NCBI RefSeq assembly: GCF_023554995.1
Contig: NZ_JAMJPK010000005.1
Location: 308,279-372,278, forward strand
Reading direction: 5' to 3'
DNA from: Halomonas gemina
Lineage (GTDB): Bacteria; Pseudomonadota; Gammaproteobacteria; Pseudomonadales; Halomonadaceae
DNA length: 64,000 bases
Each line of letters starts with the position of its first letter. The first letter of the stretch is position 1. Of this stretch, positions 8,694 to 15,996 are shown in pieces. A model generated the notes under the pieces. The model searched no databases and was not told the origin of the DNA. It worked only from the letters and a program-made list of their open reading frames with translations. The position numbers and the translations under genes are program-made.

Positions 8694-9976
8694 TGAGCAC
8701 CATCAAGCACTCTCCATCATTTAGTGGTCGGTTCCGAGCGGTTAAGCATAAGCGTGATGGAACAGTTACTTTCGATAAAGAGTCTCAAAATGTCGTCCTG
8801 TATAGCGGAATCAGGAATCTTATTAAGTCGTTGGTTTCCTACACTGGAAGCGACAATGATTTTGAGGGATGCACTCTCTACTATATAAATAGGCTTTCTC
8901 TTGGCACTGGGAGTGCGGAGCCGCAGCCTACGGATAGCGGACTGGAAAGCCGAAGCTCCACCCTTGGCTCAAAGCTGGCCCGGGGAGGGAATTTCGACAC
9001 TTATGGTAATGCCTACCTGGGTTATTCAGGCTGGGACGATTACCCACGCTTGGCCAATGCTGACGAAGATAACAATCTCTATTGGTCGGAAGTTACTATG
9101 GAGTTCCGTTACGGCGAAGGCGAAGCGGAAGGAGTATGGACAGAACTTGGGCTTAGTGATGCCAACTATGCAAATCCCTTCACACGCGCCCTGTTTCGCG
9201 ATGACAACGGCAACCCGATCTCCCTGACCGTGCTGTCTGACGAGTTTCTGACAGTGTTTTATACGATTCGGTATCAAGATGGAATGGGTGTGCCGCAGAC
9301 AGGCAGTTTTTCGCTTGGCGGCGACAGCTATAACTTTACAGTCAGGCAGGTTTCTGGAGACACCACTGAGGGGTGGCTCGCAACCGGCGGCTCATACCGG
9401 GTGAGCAATGGCGCGATTAGGGAAAGAGCGGGAATCTGGCGCTCAATGTTCCCATTCAAGTGGCTTGAATCCGTTGGAAATAATGGTGAGGCAATCATTA
9501 CAAAGGCCTTCGATGAGGACAGCATGACGGTGACTCATCAGCTCCAGTTCGAGCCAACCACTGACGATGAGTTTATTTCGCGTATTACATGCAGGCCAGG
9601 GGGCTCCTATGACTCTGATGGCCTGTACGATATTGAGTTTACCCCCTCGCTCAAGAAGAAGGCTGACTACCGGGTGACGCTCGACATCGACGTGGCCTTC
9701 GACATTCAGGGGCCGCCGGTTGAGGGGGTTTCGGCATCCGCAAGCTCCTCGACATCCCTCGACTTCACCTGGGACGCCTACCCCGACGCCACCGAGTATA
9801 CCCTGGTGCTGCGCCAGGCCGGCACGGTGATCGAGGAGCAGACCATCACCGCGCCAACCGCTACGGCGAGCTTCACCGGACTGACCGCTTCCACCGAGTA
9901 CCACCTGGACATTCAGCCCAAGACCGCCGGGCGTGACGGCGCCCGCTCCATCCATGCCGCGAGTACCACTGCATGA
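8693..9976 (+). CDS. Tail fibre protein, paralogue of the gene at 10581, with C-terminal FN3 domain
   Basis: A 427-residue protein starting at GTG 8693 within the previous TAG. Residues about 65-200 (LSLGTGSAEPQPTDSGLE; RDDNGNPISLTVLSDEFL) match the second fibre gene at 10581-11525 (LYLGTGDSEPTKDDPGLE; RDENGAPTSLVVMSDEAL), so the two are paralogues. Residues about 345-427 are a fibronectin-III-like domain (LDFTWDAYPDATEYTLVL). The first two thirds are AT-rich with codons unlike the phage average, while the FN3 end returns to high GC, which implies a recombinational patch of about 1.3 kb. Likely determines host attachment. Confidence 0.65.
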   Translation: MSTIKHSPSFSGRFRAVKHKRDGTVTFDKESQNVVLYSGIRNLIKSLVSYTGSDNDFEGCTLYYINRLSLGTGSAEPQPTDSGLESRSSTLGSKLARGGNFDTYGNAYLGYSGWDDYPRLANADEDNNLYWSEVTMEFRYGEGEAEGVWTELGLSDANYANPFTRALFRDDNGNPISLTVLSDEFLTVFYTIRYQDGMGVPQTGSFSLGGDSYNFTVRQVSGDTTEGWLATGGSYRVSNGAIRERAGIWRSMFPFKWLESVGNNGEAIITKAFDEDSMTVTHQLQFEPTTDDEFISRITCRPGGSYDSDGLYDIEFTPSLKKKADYRVTLDIDVAFDIQGPPVEGVSASASSSTSLDFTWDAYPDATEYTLVLRQAGTVIEEQTITAPTATASFTGLTASTEYHLDIQPKTAGRDGARSIHAASTTA

Positions 9977-10584
9977 CGGATTACGTTCGCCTGCGCCGCC
10001 GTGACCCGGTGGTGATCGCCGAGGGGCCGGGGCCGCTGCCACGTGCCTGGCGCAACCTCTCCGGCTTCGACAAGCTCTCCGACGCCGAGCTTCGCCGCCA
10101 CGGCTGGTATCCGTTTCGCACCTGGCCGGACCCGATCATCAAGCCAAACCGCGAGAAGGTGACGCATCATCTCGAGATCGAGGATGGCGAGGTGACCCGT
10201 CGCTGGGACGTGGAGGAGCTGACCGAGGCCGAGCGCATCCACCGCCTGGGCGAACGGCGCCGTGAGATCCTGGCCGAGATCCCGGCGATCCGCTTCCGCT
10301 TTGAAACGGGCGGCATCGTCTTCGACGGCATCCCTCTGCACACCGACCGCGAGAGCCAGGCGACCATTGCCCTGGCGGCCCTGCAGGGCGCTGGTGAGCG
10401 GTGGAAGGGCAGTGACGGCAAGTGGTACGCCATGGAGCCCGAGCGCCTGCAGGCGGCCGCCCAGGCGGTGATGGCCCACAAGCGTGCCTGCTTCGCCCGC
10501 GAGGAGGCGCTGGTGGCCGAGGTCAAGGCCGCCGATAGCCTCGAGGCACTGGCGGCCATCGACCTCGAGGAGGGCTGGCCGTGA
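9973..10584 (+). CDS. DUF4376-type fibre-associated/assembly protein
   Basis: A 203-residue protein beginning at ATG 9973 in an ATGA overlap. The second half contains the DUF4376 signature (FETGGIVFDGIPLHTDRESQ followed by helices ending in a Leu/Glu/Ala-rich tail), a domain that commonly occurs in small proteins encoded beside phage tail fibres and sometimes acts in fibre assembly. The N-terminus has a short conserved-looking segment (SDAELRRHGWYPFR) also typical of this group. It lies exactly between the two paralogous fibre genes and overlaps both, so it probably serves them. Confidence 0.7.
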   Translation: MTDYVRLRRRDPVVIAEGPGPLPRAWRNLSGFDKLSDAELRRHGWYPFRTWPDPIIKPNREKVTHHLEIEDGEVTRRWDVEELTEAERIHRLGERRREILAEIPAIRFRFETGGIVFDGIPLHTDRESQATIALAALQGAGERWKGSDGKWYAMEPERLQAAAQAVMAHKRACFAREEALVAEVKAADSLEALAAIDLEEGWP

Positions 10585-11525
10585 TCGCGCTTCCCGCACA
10601 CGTCAGCGGCGAGTTCCGCCTCGAGACGCGCCGCGGCGGTATCGTCACCCAGTCGCGCACCTTCGCCAATCTGGTGATGACCCAGCCGTTCAGCCAGCTG
10701 ATCGCCAGCCTGCGAGGCGACAATGCCTGGCAGATGGCGCGCTATCTGTACCTGGGCACCGGCGACAGCGAGCCGACCAAGGACGACCCAGGCCTCGAGC
10801 AGCGTAGCGGCCTGGCCGGCAAACTGGTCAGCGGGCAGACGTTCAGCAACTGGATCGACCCGCCCAACGGCGAGCGCTGGGCCGACGTGACCCTGCAGTT
10901 CGACTATGCCGTGGGCGAGGCCACCGGCGAGTGGGCCGAGATCGGCGCCGCGGCTGACGACGCCTATGCCGAACCCTACAACCGCAGCCTGATCCGCGAC
11001 GAGAACGGCGCGCCGACCAGCCTGGTGGTGATGTCCGACGAGGCGCTGACCGTCTACCTGACGCTGCGCCTGCGCGAGGGGATCGGCTTTCCGGTGCGCG
11101 GTTCAACCGACTACCTGGGACAGACTGTCGGCTTCACCCTGACGCCGCTCGATTCTCGCTACTGGAGCGACGACGACTACAGCCCCTGGCAGAGCGGCTA
11201 CGCCCACCAGGTCATGCAGGTGCTCGACACTGGCGGCGGGGCGCTCGCCTTCACCACGCCGCCCTGGCCGGCAAGCAACCCCGACAGCAGCGCCTCGCCG
11301 AGCGTGAGCCTGAGCCACGACCTGGCGAGCCGCACCACCACGGCCAGCGTGACGATCCGCGACAGTAGCGAGGATCTGCTGATCGGCGGCCTCGCCTTCG
11401 GCTCCACCACCAACGCGGCCGACCGGATCTACCGGCTGGAGTTCGATGAGCCGCTGGTCAAGCCGGCCTGGGACACCCTGACCTTCCAGGCCTCGATCAC
11501 CTTCACCCGCAGTGAGGACGACTGA
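10581..11525 (+). CDS. Second tail fibre protein (paralogue of 8693-9976)
   Basis: A 314-residue protein starting at GTG 10581 in a GTGA overlap. Its core, residues about 50-175, is the high-GC counterpart of the AT-rich fibre protein at 8693; the shared landmarks are a GTGDSEP turn, the RDENGAPTSLVVMSDEAL segment and a following LTLRLREG strand. It lacks the C-terminal fibronectin domain and ends in a beta-rich tail. Having two related fibre genes suggests duplication and divergence of receptor-binding proteins. It is followed by an ATGA-type overlap with the next gene at 11525. Confidence 0.65.
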   Translation: MIALPAHVSGEFRLETRRGGIVTQSRTFANLVMTQPFSQLIASLRGDNAWQMARYLYLGTGDSEPTKDDPGLEQRSGLAGKLVSGQTFSNWIDPPNGERWADVTLQFDYAVGEATGEWAEIGAAADDAYAEPYNRSLIRDENGAPTSLVVMSDEALTVYLTLRLREGIGFPVRGSTDYLGQTVGFTLTPLDSRYWSDDDYSPWQSGYAHQVMQVLDTGGGALAFTTPPWPASNPDSSASPSVSLSHDLASRTTTASVTIRDSSEDLLIGGLAFGSTTNAADRIYRLEFDEPLVKPAWDTLTFQASITFTRSEDD

Positions 11526-12157
11526 TGTTTCAGGGCATGATCGAGCGGGCGATGCGTCGGCCCACCCAGCGCGACGACCCCGAGGCCCGCGAGGCGGGGC
11601 GCAGCTGGGCGATGGGGCGCCTCGAGCAGTCGATGGATGACGCCGCCAACCCCCAGCGCCACGCCAGCCAAGACCAGCAGACGCGGCGCAAATGGATGGG
11701 CAACTGGGTGTCCACTGGGCAGGGCGAGGGCCGGCGCGAGCCGGGCACGATGTTCGGCAGCCAGCCGCCCCGGCAGATGCCGCCCGACGTGGACCGGGAG
11801 CAGCTGCGCGACACCGCCATGGCCCACTTCCAGAACGTCGCCGACCGGGAGCGTGGCCCCTTTGGCCCCGACACCAAGATGGACTTATCCGGCAACGTCA
11901 CCCAGGCGCTGGCCGCGAGCAGCCTGCCGCAGAGTGTGGCCACCCTGCGCTCGGCTCAAGCCATGACCGACAGCCTCGGCGGCGGCACCCTGGACTTCCG
12001 CACCCCTGACCGCGCCCAGCCCCAGGCTCCCGGCCTTGCAGGGCCGCGCGGCGGCGGTTTTCTTTCCGGCACCCGCTGGGGGCGCTCCCCGGCCGGTGGT
12101 CTGTTTGGCTCGGGCCTGCTCGGCCGGGCCTTTGGCTCCTTCAACAACCACCAGTGA
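11525..12157 (+). CDS. Phage protein of unknown function, virion module
   Basis: A 210-residue hydrophilic protein rich in Arg, Gln, Gly and Pro. The N-terminal half is helical and charged (RRPTQRDDPEAREAGRSWAM) and the C-terminal part is a Gly/Pro/Phe-rich low-complexity tail. It starts in the stop of the fibre gene and is followed ten bases later by a run of internal-virion-type genes. No domain recognised; it could be a minor internal or tail-assembly component. Confidence 0.55.
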   Translation: MFQGMIERAMRRPTQRDDPEAREAGRSWAMGRLEQSMDDAANPQRHASQDQQTRRKWMGNWVSTGQGEGRREPGTMFGSQPPRQMPPDVDREQLRDTAMAHFQNVADRERGPFGPDTKMDLSGNVTQALAASSLPQSVATLRSAQAMTDSLGGGTLDFRTPDRAQPQAPGLAGPRGGGFLSGTRWGRSPAGGLFGSGLLGRAFGSFNNHQ

Positions 12158-12166
12158 GGTACGCCC

Positions 12167-12781
12167 ATGTTCGGCAATGTCTCGGAGAACGTCCTCAACG
12201 CCATCAACAGCGTGCGTGACGGAAACAGCAGCAACAGCAACAGCAACAGCAGCGGCGTCTCCACCCAGGGCACCCAGGCGCTGGCATCCGGCCAGGCCAA
12301 TACCGGCGGCTCCGGCGGGGGTTCGCCCGGGGCGGATAGCGTCCAGGGGCAGATGCAGGGGCTGATGAGCCAGGACAACAACCTGATGAAGCAGGCGCGC
12401 ACCAGCGGCCTGCAGAAGGCCAACCAACGCGGCCTGCTCAACAGCTCGATGGCGGTGGGCGCGAGCCAGGACGCGATGATCCGCAACGCCATGCCGATGG
12501 CCCAGCAGGACGCCGGGGCACTGCAGGATCTCAACAAGCTGCAGGCCAGCTCGGCCGCCAACGCCTGGGGCGTGATGGCCAACAACGTCACCGACATCGT
12601 GGCCCAGGGTATGGAAGGGATCGCCAATATCCAGGCCAATCCCGACATCAAGGAGGCGGACAAGACCAAGATGATCGAGCAGATCACCGAGATGCGCGAT
12701 ACCGATATCGGCTTCCAACAGGATCTCTACGAGGGACTGTCCTCCTACCTGGCCGACACCGGCCTGTTCCCCAACCTGTAA
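12167..12781 (+). CDS. Putative internal virion protein
   Basis: A 204-residue protein. An N-terminal Ser/Asn/Gly linker (residues 18-55) leads into a helical region (residues 65-130) with the phrase ARTSGLQKANQRGLLNSSMA, a pattern seen in small ejection or internal virion proteins encoded upstream of very large podovirus genes. The C-terminal half is helical and acidic. The start at 12167 is nine bases after the preceding stop. Role in DNA ejection is an inference from position and composition. Confidence 0.55.
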   Translation: MFGNVSENVLNAINSVRDGNSSNSNSNSSGVSTQGTQALASGQANTGGSGGGSPGADSVQGQMQGLMSQDNNLMKQARTSGLQKANQRGLLNSSMAVGASQDAMIRNAMPMAQQDAGALQDLNKLQASSAANAWGVMANNVTDIVAQGMEGIANIQANPDIKEADKTKMIEQITEMRDTDIGFQQDLYEGLSSYLADTGLFPNL

Positions 12782-12796
12782 CGCGAGGAGATCGAC

Positions 12797-13114
12797 ATGG
12801 ACTGGAGCAGCGTGGGCGACGCCCTCTCGGCGGGATTCGATACCGTCTCCAAGTACGCCACCAAGGCCTTCGACTGGATGGGTGAAAACCCCGAGGCCAC
12901 CAACCTGATCGGCGGAGTGGCGCTGGGCGCGGCCCAGGGCTACATGGCCGATAAGCAGGCCAAGGATCAGCGGGCCTTCGAGCGCGAGATGTACGACAAG
13001 AAGCGCGAGGACCGCTACGCGAAGCCGGGCGAGATCGGTAACTACGGTAGCCACCGAAACGCCATCGCCGGCAAGGGCCTGATCTCGGGTGGCATGATTA
13101 CCGGGGAGGAGTGA
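12797..13114 (+). CDS. Small phage protein with amphipathic/hydrophobic helix
   Basis: A 105-residue protein preceded by a good GAGGAG about 8 bases before ATG 12797. Residues about 35-52 (ATNLIGGVALGAAQGYMA) form a glycine-zipper-like hydrophobic helix, followed by a strongly charged helix (KQAKDQRAFEREMYDKKRED). Such a membrane-active helix plus coiled tail is common among ejection proteins that insert into the cell envelope. No named family recognised. Confidence 0.55.
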   Translation: MDWSSVGDALSAGFDTVSKYATKAFDWMGENPEATNLIGGVALGAAQGYMADKQAKDQRAFEREMYDKKREDRYAKPGEIGNYGSHRNAIAGKGLISGGMITGEE

Positions 13115-13115
13115 T

Positions 13116-14177
13116 ATGAGCTATGGCGGTGTAGGTGATACCGGTGGTGGCTTCGGCGGCGAGGCCGACACCGGCGGCACGTCCAGCGGTGGTCGTGGCT
13201 CCTCCGGTGGCGGTGGCTACAGCGGCGGCTTCGGTGGCTCCGTCGATACCGGTGGCACCCAGGGCGGCAGCAGCTCCGGCGGCGGATCCAGCGGCGGCTT
13301 CGGCAACGAGGTTGGCACCGTAGGGTCAGGCTCGGGCTATGGGGCCGGGCACAGCAGCACCGGCGGCGGGGGCGGAACCTCGCGAGGCGACTCCAGGGCC
13401 AGCACCGCGGGACGCACCAGCAGCGCCGGCCTGGGCGTCGATGGCGGCATCTCGTCCGCGGCCATCGGCGCGGCCACCAGTGTTGCTGGCACCTCCATGG
13501 GCGCGGTCACCGATGGGGCGATTGCCTCGTTCAGCGACGACGATGACGCCCCCACCGGGGTCTACGGCACCGTCGAGTCGGTCGCCATGAGTGACGAGGC
13601 GGTCAACGCCCAGGCCACCGAGAATATCGCGGCACAGGCCAAGCCGGGGCTGATCGGTCGCGGGCTGTCGCTGGCGGCCAGCGTGTTCGGCGGCCCAGTG
13701 GCCGGACTGGCGACGGATACCGCGGCGCGTGGCTACAACGCGGCACAGACCGCCAAGGCCCACAACGCCGAGTTCGGCACCAGTGTCGATACCGGGCTGG
13801 CCAGCAACATCGGCAGCCAGGCGGTGGGCGCCGTGGGCGGCCTGGTCGGTGGCCAGCTCGGCGGAAAGGCTGTGGGCACCATCGGCCGGGCCATGGGTGG
13901 CGTGCCCGGGGCGATTGCCGGCACCGTGGCTGGCTCGGCCCTGGGCAGCAATATGGGCCGAGGCATGGCCATAGGCGGCCTCGACGGCCAGGGCTCGGCT
14001 CCAAGCGACGGGTCACCCACCGGCGGCGGCGACGGATACGGCGGCGGCTCGGGTGTTACAATGATGGCCGGAACGACGCCGCAGCAGGCGGGCCAGAGCG
14101 CGGCCCAACCCGCTGCCGACTATGGCCCCGTAGACTTCGCCGGCTACGCCAGCTACGCCCAATCGTTCTTCGCATAA
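13116..14177 (+). CDS. Gly/Ser-rich virion protein with glycine-zipper segments
   Basis: A 353-residue protein starting just after the previous stop. Residues 1-110 are Gly/Ser/Thr low complexity with an approximate repeat (GGFGGEADTGGT, GGFGGSVDTGGT, GGFGNEVGTVGS). Residues about 215-300 contain glycine-zipper helices (AVGGLVGGQLGGKAVGTIGR; GAIAGTVAGSALGSNMGRGM) that could span or perforate a membrane. Together with the neighbouring small hydrophobic gene, this suggests a part in forming the ejection channel. Composition limits any homology inference. Confidence 0.5.
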   Translation: MSYGGVGDTGGGFGGEADTGGTSSGGRGSSGGGGYSGGFGGSVDTGGTQGGSSSGGGSSGGFGNEVGTVGSGSGYGAGHSSTGGGGGTSRGDSRASTAGRTSSAGLGVDGGISSAAIGAATSVAGTSMGAVTDGAIASFSDDDDAPTGVYGTVESVAMSDEAVNAQATENIAAQAKPGLIGRGLSLAASVFGGPVAGLATDTAARGYNAAQTAKAHNAEFGTSVDTGLASNIGSQAVGAVGGLVGGQLGGKAVGTIGRAMGGVPGAIAGTVAGSALGSNMGRGMAIGGLDGQGSAPSDGSPTGGGDGYGGGSGVTMMAGTTPQQAGQSAAQPAADYGPVDFAGYASYAQSFFA

Positions 14178-14201
14178 CATCTCGCCGGGAGGCGACATAC
14201 C

Positions 14202-14870
14202 ATGGCAGGACTTCTCCAGCAGGGCATGGCGCCGCAAGGCGGCCAGCCCTCTCCCCAGGCCCAGCCGGGCCAACCCCCGCAGCAACCCGGCCCTCAGGGC
14301 CAGCCCCAACACGGCGGCGGCAGCGCCGACATGGACCCCCAGCAAGGCCCCCAGCAGCGCGACCAGCTGGTCAACGCCATGCTGGAAATGCTCTACGGCC
14401 CGATGCTTGAGCAGGCGCGCAAGATCCTCCAGCAGCACCAGGACAGTCCCGAGCAGGGCATCGGGCGCATCGTCGCCCAGCTCATCACCGTGACCTGGAA
14501 GAAGCTCGCCGAGGGTGGCAAGACGGCCCCGCCCGGGGTGATCGTGCAGGCCGCCATGGTTGTCTCCCAGGCGGTCGGGGAAATGGCGATCCGGCTCAGG
14601 ATGCTGGACGAGCAGGACGGTGACACCATCGAAAAGGGCTTCATGCTCGGCATGGGCGAGTTCGGCAAGGCCACTGCCCAGGAGATGCCGCCCGAGCATC
14701 GACAGCGCTACAGCCAGCTGATCCAGGCCATCGCCGAGGGTAAGCAAAAGGCCGGCGGCCAGCGCCCGCCCGAGGGTGGCGCTCCCCCGCAAGCCGGCCC
14801 GGCAGGCCCGCCCGGCGCACCGCCGGCCGCTGGTCAACCGCAGCTGCGTGATCCGCGAGGAGGTATGTGA
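14202..14870 (+). CDS. Putative internal virion protein, Pro/Gln-rich ends
   Basis: A 222-residue protein with disordered Gln/Pro/Gly ends (residues 1-50 and 185-222) around a helical core (QLVNAMLEMLYGPMLEQARK; GVIVQAAMVVSQAVGEMAIR). CGGGAGG lies about 11 bases before ATG 14202. The stop TGA at 14868-14870 is fused to the next start (TGATG). The layout resembles small internal proteins upstream of the giant ejection/polyvalent gene of podoviruses. Function inferred from position only. Confidence 0.5.
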   Translation: MAGLLQQGMAPQGGQPSPQAQPGQPPQQPGPQGQPQHGGGSADMDPQQGPQQRDQLVNAMLEMLYGPMLEQARKILQQHQDSPEQGIGRIVAQLITVTWKKLAEGGKTAPPGVIVQAAMVVSQAVGEMAIRLRMLDEQDGDTIEKGFMLGMGEFGKATAQEMPPEHRQRYSQLIQAIAEGKQKAGGQRPPEGGAPPQAGPAGPPGAPPAAGQPQLRDPRGGM

Positions 14871-15916
14871 TGGCCGCAGGACTGATCGCGGGCGCCATCC
14901 AGGGGCTGGGCGGCGCCATGCAGCACAACGCCCAGGGGCAGATCGAGGAGAAGCGCAAGAAGGCGCTGATGGCCCTCGAGCAGGAAATGGCCCTGGAGCA
15001 TGAAGAGGTGCGCCACCAGAACACCCTGGAGCGCGACGAGGGGCAGCACGGCTACCGCATGGATGAGCTGGGCCAGCAGCACGAATACGGCCTCGAGGAG
15101 CTGGGCGCCCGCCATGGCTACAGCATGGAGCAGGAGCGCTTCCGCCAGAGTAACCAGAACGCCCGCCACTACTCGAGCCTGTCGGCGCGCGAGCGCGAGG
15201 GCAACAACGACTGGCAGATGGTCAAGACCGAGGATGGCGGCCTGGTGCAGTTCAGCCCCAGCCGCAACGCCTATCGCGAGGCCAATCTGCCCGAGGGCGC
15301 GGTGATGGGCGACATGGGCGGCGACCTGACCGACCGCGAGAAAGCCCGCGCGGAAATGCTCGGCGACCAACTCCAGGCGCTGCGCGACAAGCAGGCCGAG
15401 GGCATCGAGCCGCTGTCCCCCGAGGAGAAGACCCGCTTGGGCCGCATCGAGGCCGAGCTGAACGGCCTGCTGGGCGGCAGCACCGGCCCCACGCCCCTCG
15501 AGCGGCTGCTGGCCGGCGAGGAGGGCGCAGACGCTCCGCCCCAGGAGGGCGACGCCGAGCCGGGGTCGATCCCCGGCATCATCCAGCGCGAGCGTGAGAC
15601 CCAACAGAACACCCAGGAGGCCAACGAGGCCCGTCGCGCAGCCTACCAGGCACGCGAGCAGGCCGACGCCGTGCTCGACAAGATCGAGCGCGAGCAGGCG
15701 GGTGGCGCCTCGCCAGACGGCATCATGGCCGGGGTCAACCGTGCCCGCGGTCGCGGTGGCGTCAGCGAAGAGACGGTGGTCGAGGCCCAGCGCGTGGCCG
15801 AGGAGCTGCTGGCCCTCGACAGCAACGCCAACCTGTCCGTCGACAACAAGCGCTGGCTCGCCGAGCGCCTGATGCGCCTGCAAGATGCTGGCGTGCCGAT
15901 CAACCTGGAACAGTGA
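14870..15916 (+). CDS. Coiled-coil phage protein, probable internal virion component
   Basis: A 348-residue protein. ATG 14870 is chosen over a GTG at 14867 because GAGGAGG (14856-14862) is then spaced 7 bases away and the TGATG overlap is kept. After a short hydrophobic Gly/Ala N-terminus (LIAGAIQGLGGAMQ), residues 20-130 are a long Glu/Gln/His coiled coil, residues 155-200 contain acidic linkers, and the C-terminus is helical. It directly precedes the giant polyvalent gene. No enzymatic motifs seen. Confidence 0.55.
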   Translation: MAAGLIAGAIQGLGGAMQHNAQGQIEEKRKKALMALEQEMALEHEEVRHQNTLERDEGQHGYRMDELGQQHEYGLEELGARHGYSMEQERFRQSNQNARHYSSLSAREREGNNDWQMVKTEDGGLVQFSPSRNAYREANLPEGAVMGDMGGDLTDREKARAEMLGDQLQALRDKQAEGIEPLSPEEKTRLGRIEAELNGLLGGSTGPTPLERLLAGEEGADAPPQEGDAEPGSIPGIIQRERETQQNTQEANEARRAAYQAREQADAVLDKIEREQAGGASPDGIMAGVNRARGRGGVSEETVVEAQRVAEELLALDSNANLSVDNKRWLAERLMRLQDAGVPINLEQ

Positions 15917-15996
15917 AACGCCCACCGGGGCGGCCTGGCTGAATCTCGCCACGCCGCGCCCGGTGACCTCAACGCCTTGTCGGGAGACAACGCCAG

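Noticed and set aside
8340..11525. Diversity-generating retroelement target in the fibre genes
   Set aside because: No reverse transcriptase or template repeat is visible in the window, and the two fibre genes differ throughout rather than at adenine-specific positions.
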